DNA from: Hypoxylon rubiginosum
Taxonomy: Eukaryota; Ascomycota; Sordariomycetes; Xylariales; Hypoxylaceae
Direction: 5' to 3'
DNA: 64,000 bases
Assembly (NCBI GenBank): GCA_902806565.1
Contig: CADCXA010000027.1
Coordinates: 1 to 64,000, forward strand
This document shows, piece by piece, positions 51,001 through 62,798 of this stretch. A program made the translations under genes and the position numbers. Under the pieces are notes generated by a model, which saw nothing but the letters and a program-made list of their open reading frames with translations, was not told the DNA's origin and did not search any database. The first letter of the stretch is position 1. Each line of letters opens with the position of its first letter.

Positions 51001-52330
51001 CGTAGGTGCTCTCCCTAAGCTGGTAGGCATAGATTTCGTCTCAGTCGGAAGAGGAACCGTAAGCTCATGAGAATTTAGTTGGGTAATCGGGGTACACATA
51101 GTATTTGCTTGAGTCTTTACTAGTAAATGAGGTTAATAGTTAAGTTTGGATTGGTAATACCCCTGCTGAAACTACTGTGAATGAATCTTTGAGTTGAACA
51201 ACAGCTAGGACACAAGAAACGGTAAAATAAAAAAAACATGGTTATTTTCTTCTGTTAGCAAGTCGATCACCTAAGAATTTAGAGTTTACTAATCCTTAGC
51301 CAGCATTTTCTTAGAATACGAAGCGAAGGCCTCGTCTTCATCAGTCTCGTCATAAACATAGAGCCAACTTATGAAGCTTGTTGCTAAGAATTGTACAATA
51401 ACACGACACTTCTGCGTATAATATTCTCACTGGAGACTTAGTATCAATTTCCTCAAGTGTGGAATACAGAGCAGCTAAGTCTTAAAAAATATGGTGATAT
51501 CAAGATCTCTGCTATTAGTGAACATCATGTTTATTCAACTCAGGGCTAGGAAAAGTCACTGCCGTTGAAGGCACTTCCTCTGTCTTGAGCCGCAACCTAA
51601 TTATACCACTAACAGAATTACACAGAAGTTATGTGATGTGGAGCTCGTACGTGGTGTTGAATATGCCGGCAAATGATACTAGCACTTCGGGACGGAAGTC
51701 ACTTTTATAAGCAAAGCTTGAGAATAGTATTTCTCAATGTCATTTCCCCTTGGTGATTGCATTATTCTCGGGGTTTCTAGGAAAGGTCATGAATTACTGT
51801 AGAGTCTTAATGCATATCTACGTGTATTTTATGTGATACACTTACTCAAGTGGGACTTGGTGTTCCTGGGTTAAAGTACATATACGTACGAATGGACAAT
51901 GAATATTCGGTTGATAATAAGGTGTAATTTGTGGTGGGGAAGTGATGTCGTTGTCGATGCTCTTCCTATTAACCGAAAGAAGAGTGCAAGTAACCGACAG
52001 GAGGGGCCGTCGAATTTGTCATGTCCGGCCAATCACATCTTACCAGATTATCATAGCCCACCTAAGCTACATGTACCTCTTTACCAGCTGGTGACGTCAT
52101 AACTTGAAGTCTATGAATGAAATTGAGAGGGTCTCTGTTCCTTGGTCCCTCGGCCAGTGGGAGCTTTTCCATGTTCTATGACTACGAGACAATTACTTCA
52201 AAGCTCCCTGGAACAAGTCAATTGAACTACTAAGCTCTGAAAAGCTATCACCTACTCACCTGAATCCTTCATACGATAACTAGAACTAAAACTACCTACA
52301 AGTCCTACTTTCCTTCCAACATACACCACA
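48050..52330. other. Gene-poor 4.3-kb interval
   Basis: No supported gene. Between 48,591 and 49,088 all three plus-strand frames are open for 108-165 codons at once, which suggests a stop-poor composition rather than coding. The first 500 bases may be 3' UTR of the 187-aa gene. From about 50,450 to 52,300 the DNA is more AT-rich and featureless, though not as extreme as the RIP block. Confidence 0.45.
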
Positions 52331-52757
52331 ATGGCCTCTCGAATGCTCCTCAGATCCGCCGCTAGCCTAGCTACGGGCAGACAAGCAATCGCACAAAGGA
52401 CCTTCACCAGCAGCTCTGCCAACCTCTCCTATAAGGAGAGCAGCCGTAAGTTTATCCGATCCAGAATATACCGATTCGGAATTAGGAAACAAGACAAGGC
52501 TAACAAAAACCCCCCCTTACACTTTAGAAGGATCCGAGACCCACGACCCCGAGAAGCACAAGCAGGACCTGCTGGCGAAGCAGAAGGCGGGCAAGGGCCA
52601 CTGGAAGCCGGAGCTGGCGTCGGACAGCGAGGAGGCCGTCAAGGCGGACCGGCACGGCGGCGACGGCAAGGAGGACGTGGCATCCCTGCAGGAGCGCACA
52701 AAGCACGCCGCCGAGGAGACCAGCAAGTCTGGCACCAGCATGCGCGACGGCTTGTAG
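52331..52757 (+). CDS. Small mitochondrial-type protein, 114 aa
   Basis: Two exons (52331-52445, 52528-52757); phase-1 intron of 82 nt with GTAAGT donor. The first 30 residues (MASRMLLRSAASLATGRQAI...) are Arg/Ser/Ala-rich without acidic residues, a typical mitochondrial presequence. The mature part is very hydrophilic and Lys/Glu-rich (HKQDLLAKQKAGKGHWKPE, SDSEEAVKADR, LQERTKHAAEE), probably helical or disordered. Similar small fungal proteins are sometimes labelled Pet8 in databases, but there are no carrier repeats, so that name should not be used. Exon 2 is strikingly GC-rich at third positions compared with exon 1. Likely in the mitochondrial matrix; role unknown. Confidence 0.8.
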
Positions 52758-53431
52758 GTCTCGGGCCGGATGGCTACCTAGCAGAGAACGGCGGGCTGGT
52801 GACGAATCTCTTCCAAGGTTTGACTTGATGGATAGGGATGGGACGGGCCCGAACTAAGTGAATGGATGGCATTATTATGGTGGTTATGGTTTCACGACTT
52901 TCTTTCCAGTGGGATGAGGCAAGACTGATTGTGGCTTCCGTTCAATTGTACAAATTAAATTGTAAATCTGGACATCAAGATTCTTGGATCAACACTAGCA
53001 CTCGTGCTTCTCAAGTAGATTTAAATCTTCGTGAACGAGACGATCGTCTCGAATAGCTCTAATGTAACCCACGGCCCCCCCTTTACCTACACATAGCTAT
53101 ACATTCCGTGCTAGATCAAGATTGAGAGTCAAGGGCCATATATGGCCCTAATTCGCTTCTACTAAATATCCAAGGAGAATCTGATGGGAGTCCACGCTTC
53201 CTCCCCCGACCGTGTATAATATAAAACATAAACAAGTTGAAAAGAAAGAAACAGCAATATCTGTCTCTTTCCCGTTAAACGCCATGCCACGCCATGCCAA
53301 AATGCAAAAAGGAGCTTTCTTGCTTTATCGACCGAGCTCCCAGCCGATACCAACTCCCAATTTCGTCCCACCTCTTTTACATAGCACCCCATACCACACG
53401 CCACCACGTACTTCCTCCCTCCCCAGCAGTT
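52758..53431. other. Intergenic between convergent genes
   Basis: 3' flanks of the mitochondrial-type gene and the SNARE gene. No gene, RNA or repeat recognised. Confidence 0.5.
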
Positions 53432-54416
53432 TCACTTCAGCACGGCGATCAGCAGGACAAGAACAATGATGAGGACGATGATGGCGATCATCTGCTTGCT
53501 CTCGCTCGCGGCGCGCGAGATCTTGCGGACCTGGCGGCGGGCGCGGTCGAGGCGGCCCTGGTGGCGGTCGACGGCGCCGTCGACGTCGTCGAGCATGGCC
53601 ACGTGCTCGTCGAGCTCGTCGCCGATCCGCATCGAGAGCTCGCGCTGGCGCGCGATGCTGACCCCGAGCTGGTCCAGCTGCTCGTCCTGCTGGTTCAGGA
53701 TCTCCTGGTGGTACGCGTGGATCTGCGTGTTGGTCATGCCGTCCGCCTCGTCCCGGTACCCCATGCCCCCGTCGTCCGGGTTATCTCTGTACCGGCTGCT
53801 GCTCCCGAATAGCTGCGCCTCTAGGTCCGCGTCGCCTGCCGTGGCGGCGGCGGCGGGCGGCGGCGGGTTGTCCGTGAAGCGCACCGTCTTGGATGTCGCC
53901 CGGGTGCCCTTAGGTCGCAGGTTCGACATCGATGAGGACGGCAGAGCGCTGGGGGATGCGCCGGTGGGGGATGTGGTTGCGTGCTCGAAGTCGGTGCTGA
54001 GGGCCGGGTCGTTCGGGTGCGTCAGGGTTGATTCGGTCGAGGGAGAGGAAAAGCCGTGGAATTGCGCTGTTAAATCGCTATATTGCTTCTGGAGGCCAGG
54101 AAGGGCATCTTCGATAGTGAGCGCGCCGCTATTGATACATTAGTCTTGACGAAGCTCTTCCCTATCGCTGGACATATGTCGGGTGATGCGATATCTCCGA
54201 CATAGATGATAAGACGTACTCTTCATCGCCGTCCTCTTCCAACCTCTTCTTCTCCTTCTGTATGGCGGCTAGTCCATCTCGGAACTGATCTAAGGACCTG
54301 GAGATGTGCCCATCTTTTGTATCGGCGTCGAGGTTGAGGCTCTGCGCTCGCTGTCGTTCCAGCAGCGATAACTTGATATGGTCGGCTAAGAGGTATAGTT
54401 GATTGGGATTCGACAT
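53432..54416 (-). CDS. Syn8-like Qc-SNARE (syntaxin 8 family)
   Basis: Two exons (54416-54220, 54128-53432) predict 297 aa; the 91-nt intron has GTACGT donor and ACTAATG branch. The N-terminal 65 residues (MSNPNQLYLLADHIKLSLLERQRA) form a helical region typical of fungal Syn8. A SNARE motif runs from about 210 to 267, followed by a C-terminal membrane anchor at 279-295 and only two residues beyond it, as in tail-anchored SNAREs. Expected role: fusion at endosomes or vacuole as the Qc helix. Odd feature: the heptad position expected to hold the ionic zero-layer Gln is His241 (in GDELDEHVAMLDD). Third codon positions are GC-rich in exon 2. Confidence 0.85.
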
Positions 54417-55900
54417 GGTGGCCCGTCGCTTTTCGCGTGGGTAGGGTCTAGAACTCGAAGACCAAAATAACTGACTAGACCAGGCTACGGGGGCGCAAAG
54501 TAAAATGACGGGGACGGGGATGAAATGTCGTCAACTCCGTAGCGACGTTTGAGGGCCAAATTTGTCTAACGTTCAACGTTCAACGTTCCAACTACGAAAG
54601 GGCTGGAAGGGCTGGAAGGTTGGAAGGTTGCATGCATCTAATAATAGGTACGTGGTACATACAGTAATCTCGACCAATCCAGGCAGCTGCTTCAGAGCCC
54701 ATGGCACCAGTGGCTGCAGGGCGCTTGGGGCAGGTTTTTAGGTGCAGATGCGAGGCTTAAACCAATCGATACGTACCTGGAATTATTCTACACGTGGTAC
54801 GAGTTTACACTACAGGTTATATTCTTCGAATCTTGAACCTTTCTGTTCCCTTTCTTATCTAGAACCCTCAAAGATCCGTCTACAACAACCTTTGCTTTTG
54901 ACGCGTAACTCGAATGCGGGTTTCATGTCGATTTCCCTTCACCGACAGCTCGACTCGTGTTGGTGAAAACCGATGTAACTCATCCTCAACATGATCATCG
55001 TCCAATGTTGGTAGCGAATCAGAATACGACCTGATCCCCCTTGTTTTGCTATGCCGACCTTACCCCCTCTTACTCCGGTCTCTGGCCTCTCTTTTTGAGG
55101 TATCTGAACATCTAATAGCCAAACCAAACGACCAATGATGCTGAGTCTTACTGTCCTTGGGTCTTCTCTCGAGTGAGCTTCTTCAACTACCGACCTTTCA
55201 TCGCTTATGTGCTTGCTGCTTGCTGTTTGCGCCTAAGGGAAACTCCGAAATGTCATCATACATGGGGTCCAAAATGGGCACCAAGACGGGCTCCCGAGAA
55301 CCCCTCATTGGTGACCTTCAACGGGAGCTTTAGTTTGTTATGGGCAATCCAAGTATAATCGAGCCATTTCCTACTCATGTCGCGGCATCTCATCCTTATG
55401 TGTGCCACGATCCTTCAGAATCCATTGGCCTCTCTGCTTGCTTGCTCAGCTGAGGAGAGTTGTCACTTTGAATAGCACATCTTTGCCCCGAGCTGCCCAT
55501 AACGCTACGCCGTTTGGAGATACAACGGCACGCGATAGATATTTTACGGCAAGTGAACCGTGTGGGGTCGCTTGTTACTAGCCTCGCTACTATAGCAAGC
55601 CAAGGGTCCTCCGGTCCTCTTATGAGGTAGGGGAATAATAAGGACATGCCCCTCGCCGAGCTGGATCATCGCCTTGGTCCCTTGAGCTAAGCGTAGCTTG
55701 TAGTTTTACTATTTAGACTTGAAGTGAGTCTTTTTCTTGCCTTTGTTTACTACCCTACACCTCGGTCAAGATATTACTAGGTTAGGAAATCCCAGCTCTT
55801 AATAGGGTTAAGTGTTTCTCTTTGTTCTGGTCCATAGTCCTGGGTATCTATCTACCTCCTACTTGTCTATACATAATCGACTTCCACATAGCACGTCACC
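54417..55900. promoter_or_regulatory. Divergent promoter region of SNARE and MetE-like genes
   Basis: 1.5 kb between divergent starts. It contains three copies of AACGTTC (54,568-54,588) and a GGGCTGGAA duplication just after. No gene recognised; ORFs near 54,742 and 55,396 look incidental. Confidence 0.45.
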
Positions 55901-57037
55901 ATGTCCCTTCCCAACGGTGTCTACCGCGCCGATCAGGTCGGTTCCTTTCTGCGGCCAAAGGCGGTTCTCGAAGCACGCCAACAGGCCGCCGACGGCCAGC
56001 TCAAGCCGGAGCAGCTTAGAGAGATAGAGGACAAATATATAGCCGACGTCGTCAAGAAGCAGCTTGATGCTGGACTGCGGTCTATCACAGATGGCGAATT
56101 CCGGCGACAGTGGTTTCATGTCGACTTCTTGAAGCACCTCTCTGGAGTAGAGCTCCGTGGTGCTTTGCAGTCGACGAACATCAGTGTGGGAGGCACCATG
56201 CCCCCTCGTCTGGTGGTCGTTGACAAAATCGGCCACCCGAAGCCCATCCAAGTAGACGACTTCAAGTACCTCGAGTCCCGGATCGCCGCCGCCGGTGCCA
56301 AGGCCACCACGAAGGTCTGCATTCCTTCTCCGACCATGGTCCACTTTCGGAACAGCCGTGACACCATCGACGAGAAGGCCTACCCGACACTGGACCCCTT
56401 CTTCGAGGACCTCGCGCGCGTGTACCAGGAGGAGCTGGCCGACCTGTACAAGGCCGGCGCGCGGTTCGTGCAGCTCGACGACACCAACCTGGCGTACCTC
56501 TGCGACCCCAAGATGCGGTCCGAGGCCGAGCAGCGGCACGGGGACGCCAACGAGCTCGCGCGCCAGTACGCCGCGCTCATCAACGCCGCCATCGCGAAGC
56601 GCCCCTCCGACATGACGATCGGCATCCACCTGTGCCGCGGCAACCACCGGTCGCAGTGGTTCGCCCAGGGCGGCTACGAGCCCGTCGCCGAGGTGCTCTT
56701 CAAGGACCTCAATGTGGACGCCTACTTCCTCGAGTACGACGACGCGCGGTCCGGCGACTTCTCGCCGCTGCGCCACCTGCCCGCGCGTAAAGTCGTCGTC
56801 CTCGGCGTCATGACGAGCAAGAAGGCCGCGCTCGAAGACAAGGCCGAGGTCGTCAAGCGGCTGCGCGAGGCCGCCTCCTTCTGCCCCGGCGGCCTCGCCC
56901 AGCTCTGCCTCAGCCACCAGTGCGGCTTCTCTTCTACCTCCGAGGGCAACGACCTCACCGAGGACGAGCAGTGGGCCAAGGTCAAGCTCCAGGTGGAGAT
57001 CGCTAAGGAGGTCTGGGGCGACGACCTGTCCGTTTAA
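55901..57037 (+). CDS. MetE-like zinc enzyme (cobalamin-independent methionine synthase C-terminal family)
   Basis: Single exon, 378 aa. It matches the stand-alone family related to the C-terminal half of MetE, like bacterial YxjG: N-terminal YRADQVGSFLRP, ITDGEFRR, and a TIM-barrel core. The zinc ligands are visible: His243 and Cys245 (IGIHLCRGNH), Glu278 (YFLEYDD) and Cys341 (LSHQCGF). The family transfers methyl groups to thiols; whether this one makes methionine is not known, since it lacks the N-terminal folate-binding half of full MetE and is half its length. The 3' two-thirds use almost only G/C-ending codons, unlike the first 480 nt. It has no introns, and an acquisition from bacteria deep in fungal history is possible but unproven. 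Confidence 0.88.
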   Translation: MSLPNGVYRADQVGSFLRPKAVLEARQQAADGQLKPEQLREIEDKYIADVVKKQLDAGLRSITDGEFRRQWFHVDFLKHLSGVELRGALQSTNISVGGTMPPRLVVVDKIGHPKPIQVDDFKYLESRIAAAGAKATTKVCIPSPTMVHFRNSRDTIDEKAYPTLDPFFEDLARVYQEELADLYKAGARFVQLDDTNLAYLCDPKMRSEAEQRHGDANELARQYAALINAAIAKRPSDMTIGIHLCRGNHRSQWFAQGGYEPVAEVLFKDLNVDAYFLEYDDARSGDFSPLRHLPARKVVVLGVMTSKKAALEDKAEVVKRLREAASFCPGGLAQLCLSHQCGFSSTSEGNDLTEDEQWAKVKLQVEIAKEVWGDDLSV

Positions 57038-57932
57038 AAAATATTAATGTCTTTCAAAATACGTACCCCATTACACTAGAAAAGCGAGACATAATTTTCA
57101 GAGGTGCCATCTTAGAAGTTATGTAAGCCTTGTAAGTTATACGGGATGTTTTCGATTGAGCAATGCATGTATGGCGATGTGTTTAGGCTAGGCTCCTTCA
57201 ACAGCGGCGGCGGCGGTGGCGGCGAAATGGAATACTGAAAAAGAGGACATGGTGGCGTAGAGGGTGTTGCCGTGTATGACATGAAGACATGACACGAGCG
57301 GTGCATACCAGAAAAGTATAATAGAAAGAAATAATTCAATTCGCTTCACATCAACATCAGTATCCCTAAATTTATCTCACCTCCTTTAGTAGTACAAGTA
57401 CGACCATTGCCACGAGATTTGTCTGTGCCATGACCACGACAAAAGCTTGATACAACCAATCACTCGAAACATCCACACGCTGCATTCATCACCTGTCACA
57501 AAACTGCCACAAAAACAAACCACGCCAGATCAGTGTGCAAGTCAAACGCAACCTCGATAGCAGTAGTAGTGGTACAATACAATGTCAACACGCTGGAAGT
57601 CGTTGGAGATTCTATCCTATTGAAGAATCGCCAACCTTGGCAGCTTTTCACACAAGTACGCGCCCTGTAACATCACCCCCTTTTTTTTGTTTGGATCATG
57701 CCACCGTGACCGTTTATGGACGTATATAACTCATCCGTCCGTCGAACCCGCAAACAAGGGGTCCACATGCGTAACCGGGAGAAGAAAAAGAAAAAGAAAC
57801 GCCGTGTAAAGGGGACTAGATAGTAATCCCTAGCGTAGGAAAGATGATTATCTAACCCACGTGTTCTAGTCCAGATCAAAAGTACAATCCTGTAAGGTGT
57901 CGTGGACCATGGGAAGCAAGGAATTAGACCGG
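57038..57932. other. Intergenic between convergent genes
   Basis: 3' flanks of the MetE-like and KH genes. Contains a GCGGCGGCGGTGGCGGCG stretch at 57,204-57,221. No gene recognised. Confidence 0.5.
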
Positions 57933-59857
57933 TTAAAGTCCCGGGGGAGCGTCACCCTGCGGACCTCCTTGCTGGTTCTGTTGCGAAAGTGCCTGGTACC
58001 ATAGAGTCATGTATTGTTGGTAACCTCCGTCTTTACTAGAGGTTAGTCTAATTCCCGAGTGTGATTTATAAAGCGGGCTGGACTTACACATTGCATACGG
58101 GTCAGCACCACCAGCGGCAGCAGCAGGGGGTTGTTGGTTGTTGTCTACAGGAGCATGCTGGTTGCTTGCTCCATGGTTACCATAGTTCGGGTTGTCCCAG
58201 TCTCGGCGGTGAGGGTTTGGACCACGGCGGCCACCACCACCTCCTCCTCCCATGCCGCCTCCTGAGTTCTTCTGTCTCTGTGATCATATAAGTAATCTGT
58301 CTGGATCAATATCTGGGAAGTTGGGGGAACTTACAACAGCTTCAACTTTGTCCTCGATTGCTCTCTTGGCACGGTTAATAGAATCACGGGAGCCAACAAG
58401 ACCGATCTCGCGTTCAGTCTCGCCAGGGCCGGATGACTGAGAGACGTTGATTTTGCAGCTTGTCGTGTTCTGCATCTCACGAATGGTTTCACCACCTTTA
58501 CCTATGATCATGCCAACTGCTTCAGAAGGAACGTAGATGGAGTCATTAATCTTATCGCCAACTTGGCTGCCGTTGTTGCTGTCACGGCCATGGTCACTCT
58601 TCTGCGGGCGTCCTTTATTGTGATCATTGCTGTTGGCGTTGACGTTTCGCGAGTCGCTGTCAACGATTTCAAGAATCAACTCCTTAGCCTGAGCCGCTGC
58701 ATTGGGCGGGCCTATGAGGTTCACGGGACGTAAGCCTTGTACGCTCTTCGACTCGCCAACGATGTTAATGTGGCATCCACTTCGTTCTTGTAAGTCTCTT
58801 ATGGTCTCACCACCGCGACCGATGATCAAACCGACTGTGCGGTCGGGCACCATGATTTGAGTACATTCTTCGCCGTCACGCAATGCCGACAAACCTGGTG
58901 CGGCTGCGGCGGCGGCGGCGGCTGCTGCAGCAGCTGCTGCTCCGTCACGACGAGAGGGTGGCGTTTTGTCAAGACCGGCACGAGCAAGAGCACCCATGCC
59001 ACTGTCATCAATGATCCGGTTTATCGATGCTTTCGCTTCAGCACGTCTGGCACGTGGTCCAGTAATCTTGCATTGTCGGTAGGGTCCTCCTTCACTGGTA
59101 GGAGACATGAACTGTACTCTGCAGGACGTTTCGGATTCAACACGGCGCAGGTTCTCTCCATTTCTTCCGATGATCAAGCCAACTAGACTAGACTCGATTT
59201 CGATGATCTCGGAATCGTCATCATCTCCTCGATCGCGGCCACTGGCACCACGAGGAGAGAAGACAGCACCGGAAGAACGGCCGCGACTAATTCCGGGCGA
59301 CATTGAACGGTCACGACCATATTCACGAGCAGTACGATCATTACGTCTCTCATCGCGGTACGGGTTGGAGCTATCACGATAGTTGTCACGACGTACAGGC
59401 GAGCGGGATCGTGATCTATAGCGTCTAGAAGGGTCCATTGTACGAGCATCATGCGATTGTTGGTATGCGGCTGAGAGGGGGCGTTCGTAGGGTTGTAGAC
59501 CTTTCTCAGCAGCATAGACCTTAGCTTGTGCTATCGCATCACCAATTTGTACGGTGCCGGAGTTCACTGGTCGAATTCCACTCAGATCGTAGGGTGCGGG
59601 ATAGCCTCCACTCGCGTACTGAGGCTGGGTAGCAGTAGGCATTGGGTAAGCCTGGGGGGGAGGGTAACCAGGGACTCCATAGGGAGCGCCGCCCTGTGAA
59701 GGGGTTGTCGAGGTGCCTGTCTGCGCCGCTATAATGCGAAAGCAGTGTTAGATGCGATTCAAACAGGACTCTTGGGAGATGCTGTGAGGATGGGATGTCA
59801 AGACTTACCAGCAAGGGCGGCCAGTATGGCCTGTACATTAGGTTGTCCTTCGGACAT
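57933..59857 (-). CDS. Three-KH-domain RNA-binding protein
   Basis: Four exons (59857-59809, 59728-58335, 58277-58088, 58030-57933) predict 576 aa. Three KH domains have intact GxxG loops: GRNG at 204-207, GRGG at 320-323 and GKGG at 426-429, so single-stranded RNA or DNA binding is expected. Between KH1 and KH2 is a 14-residue poly-Ala tract (about 280-293). Before KH1 is an RS-type Arg/Ser region. After KH3 come a Gly-rich RGG-like stretch and a Tyr/Gln C-terminus (YGGYQQYMTLWYQAL) reminiscent of FUBP/KSRP family tails. Probably a nuclear or shuttling splicing or mRNA-stability factor. The start was chosen at MSEGQPNVQAILAALA; upstream frame to 59,890 is open but has no better ATG. Confidence 0.88.
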
Positions 59858-61812
59858 TGCGTTGACAATCCGGTCAATCTGGTCAGAAGAAAGCACTTGT
59901 CTTGTCACACAACAACAATAGTAGGTGGTTTATGCGGTTTATGCGTGTGTCAAGTAGTGATGGGCACGATGATGTATCAAGCTAGATCACACAACAAAGC
60001 AGAATCACCAAGGATACTACTGCGCATGCAGACGGGAGATGTCAGTAGAGTTGTATGGAATCGTGCGTCGTGCGTGTCGTGCGTATCGTGCGTGCGTATC
60101 GTGCGTATCGTGCGTATCGTGCGTAATCAGTTCGATCGGCGGCGTGCGATGTGACTTGGAGAAAGGGAGCACGATTATGTATGAGCAAATTGAAGACACC
60201 CCGCGAGAAAGGTGTGAAAGAGATGACGAAGTAGAGTGTAGGAGAAACAAAGGCGAAGTATGAAGGTGGAGGAATGACTTGAGTCGGTGGATGGTTGCTT
60301 ATAATGAAAAGATCGGGAGCGATCTTGGAAAATACCAAAGCGCATTGATGCAAACTCTTTCACTATGCCTTTTTAGGTAGTTTTGGGGCAGGCGTTTGTT
60401 CTCGGCTATTTATCGCTATTGTTCCTACCCTACCAGCCTGCCAGTCTACCTTATGCGCATGGGCAGTGCACCGTGCAGACCGTGCTAGTGCTAATGCTAG
60501 TTCTTGTGTAAGGATCCCTGAACGAGCCAATTAGCTGACGCAAATGACCACTAGCGTGACTAGTACCCTTAAAAGTCACGTACCGGTGTACTTACCCGTA
60601 GGTACCTTAGGCACCCTGGCAAGCCTGCAAGCTCACACCTGGCAAGCTTTACACCTGCATTAGGTAAGGCGTGACGTCTACCTACATATATTATTATATT
60701 TTATGTATGTAGGCAATTTGGAGCAACTTGGAGTATTTCATCTCCCTCGCATCGTCGATGTTGGACTTCCAAGGTTTACACCTCAATGGCTCGCTGAATA
60801 AGTCCATTATTCATTATTCCTCTCATGGCTTGATAATTCGTATTTAATTCGTATCTACTTACCTGAATAGAATCACCTCCTTTTGTCATCACATCCGAGA
60901 GTCCACACTGTCATCATTCCACATATCACTGACTCAATAATGTCCGACACTACAGCTTGTGAATCACAGTCGGCCTTACCAAGTCAAACTCCAAACATAT
61001 TCCTAAATAGTACGTAAAGAAACATTTCCTCTGGGCAAACGATATCCTTTTACCCCAAGCAACTAGCATTTAAGCTTGTGTAGACTTCAAGATCTTCTTC
61101 AGTATGGACTTAGAATGCTAACTCCTTACTGCGAGTTCCAGCTAGAGCACTTGGATGCCTCAACAGCGAGATATGCTGTCTTCTGCTCTCGCTTCTTGAT
61201 TCCCAGAATGTAACTGTCCTCCTTCTGCACGGCTATTTAGAACGTGAGCGTCTTGGGTTACACGCTGCGTTTCTCCCATCCTCAGTCGGGCTATCAATGT
61301 GATCATCTTGGGAAAACTACTGCTCCTAGATAAGTCCTCTTATAAACTCTGAATAAAATGAAGTAAAATGAAAAGGGGGCTTGGAGCTGTTGCATTCCTC
61401 TGATACTGGCAGTTCACGGGGCTTGTCGACTTCTGTCTTGCAAATTTCTCTCTTAATTTGGAGTTTTGAAGGAGTGCAGCTTCACATGATTGTTTCGGCA
61501 GATAATTTCCATCCTAAGGTGCTACCTTGACAGGTCAATGCAATGCAAACTTGACCAACAAATGGATGACTATCACTAGGTGATTATTCGACTGTCCTGT
61601 TCTCTTCGTTGCTTCGGTTGCTAGTTCCCACCACGACCACAACGACCACAACGCACCCATAGCAACACAGAAACGCCCGGGTTACTATTAAGGTATCTCA
61701 GGTAACGATCAAGATTCTAGCATATATCTATGCGCGTAGATTCTTACCTATCAGCATTGACGAACTTAGCATCTCTTCTCAGCCTAAACCGCCTGTTCAT
61801 CAAGAGTCAACA
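59858..61812. promoter_or_regulatory. Divergent promoter region of KH and RGG/coiled-coil genes
   Basis: About 2 kb between divergent starts. It holds the 9-bp CGTATCGTG minisatellite at 60,061-60,124, probably within the KH gene's 5' leader or promoter. No gene recognised; splice-like signals upstream of the KH start suggest an intron in its 5' UTR. Confidence 0.45.
60061..60124 (+). repeat. CGTATCGTG minisatellite
   Basis: Seven to eight imperfect 8-10-bp units of CGTATCGTG type, about 200-270 bases upstream of the KH gene start codon. Confidence 0.8.
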
Positions 61813-62798
61813 ATGGACAATCCCGAGGCCAAAGTCGACACCCACGCCCGCAAGGGACGTAGCAAGTTCCGTGGTGCACGTCGTGGTGGTGGTGGCGGCG
61901 GCGCCAACTGGCGCAATACAGACAACTGGCGCGATGGGCGTTTAGCCACAACTGACACCTCCCAGCAAGCTCGTGAGACTCATCAGGCAGAGCAAACCAC
62001 CAACCCAGTAAGTAATAATCTAAGAGATAAAGGATAATAAGATTTTATCTATTCCTCCCTGTGGCAGATTCAATTTCCTAACTTGACTAGAACACACCGG
62101 TTGAAGAGACCTTCGAGTCTCGACGCACCAAGCCCGCGCGACAAGCCCAGCCTGCGCGACGAGATCAGCCTGCCCAGCCTGCCCATGTCCATCCTGTGGA
62201 ACATGTCCAGCCCGCGGGACACACTCAGCCCGCGGGACACACTCAGCCCACGGAACAAGCCCAGCCTGCGGAACAGGGCGGCAAAGCCGCTACTAAGAAG
62301 AAGAACATCCAGGCCCTTGAGCGACAGCACGCCGAACTTGCAGCTATTTTGGAGGATCGAAAGAAGCACCTCGACAGCCTGATTGAAGACATCACGCTTG
62401 CTTCCGCTAAGCTCGAGAGTCTTCGCGACGCGAATGAGCAGCATGCCAAAAAGGAGGACGAGCTGACTGAGAAAGAGCGAGAGCTGGCACAGAGAGAGCA
62501 AGAGATCACAAACAAGAAGGCCGTCGCCGATCTCAAGATCACCCAGTACAAACGCTATCGCCAGACGCTCGCGCTCACTGTCGCTGAACCCAACATTCTC
62601 GACTTCATTGATAACCTCACTGAGCGCTACTATGAACTCCTCCAGCATCAGGTTCGCAAGACTGAAGAGGAGCACAAGGAGCTACTGGCAACGGGCGACC
62701 TCTACTCGAGTCTGCTCACACAGTCGAAAACGTTGACCGAGGAGAACGAGCAGCTCCGTGCCGGTTTGCAGTCGGCCAAGGACAACACTTCGCAGTAA
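61813..62798 (+). CDS. RG-rich and coiled-coil protein, 300 aa, function unknown
   Basis: Two exons (61813-62007, 62091-62798), phase-0 intron of 83 nt with GTAAGT donor and ATTGACTAG-like acceptor context (CTAACTTGACTAG). The N-terminus is basic with GRSKFRGARRGGGGGG, an RG-rich RNA-binding-type segment. Residues about 85-127 are low-complexity Gln/Pro/Ala/His repeats (GHTQPA twice). From about 134 a long coiled coil runs to 210, with another helix at 220-245 and a Leu-heptad end (about 270-295). Acidic, basic and heptad patterns suggest a scaffold or RNP-associated protein. No family recognised. The repeats in exon 2 are of the sort that vary in length between strains. Confidence 0.75.

Noticed and set aside
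55859..56917. 352-codon ORF on the minus strand
   Set aside because: It is antisense to the MetE-like gene, whose zinc ligands and family motifs are clear; the antisense frame is open because G/C-ending codons remove stops.
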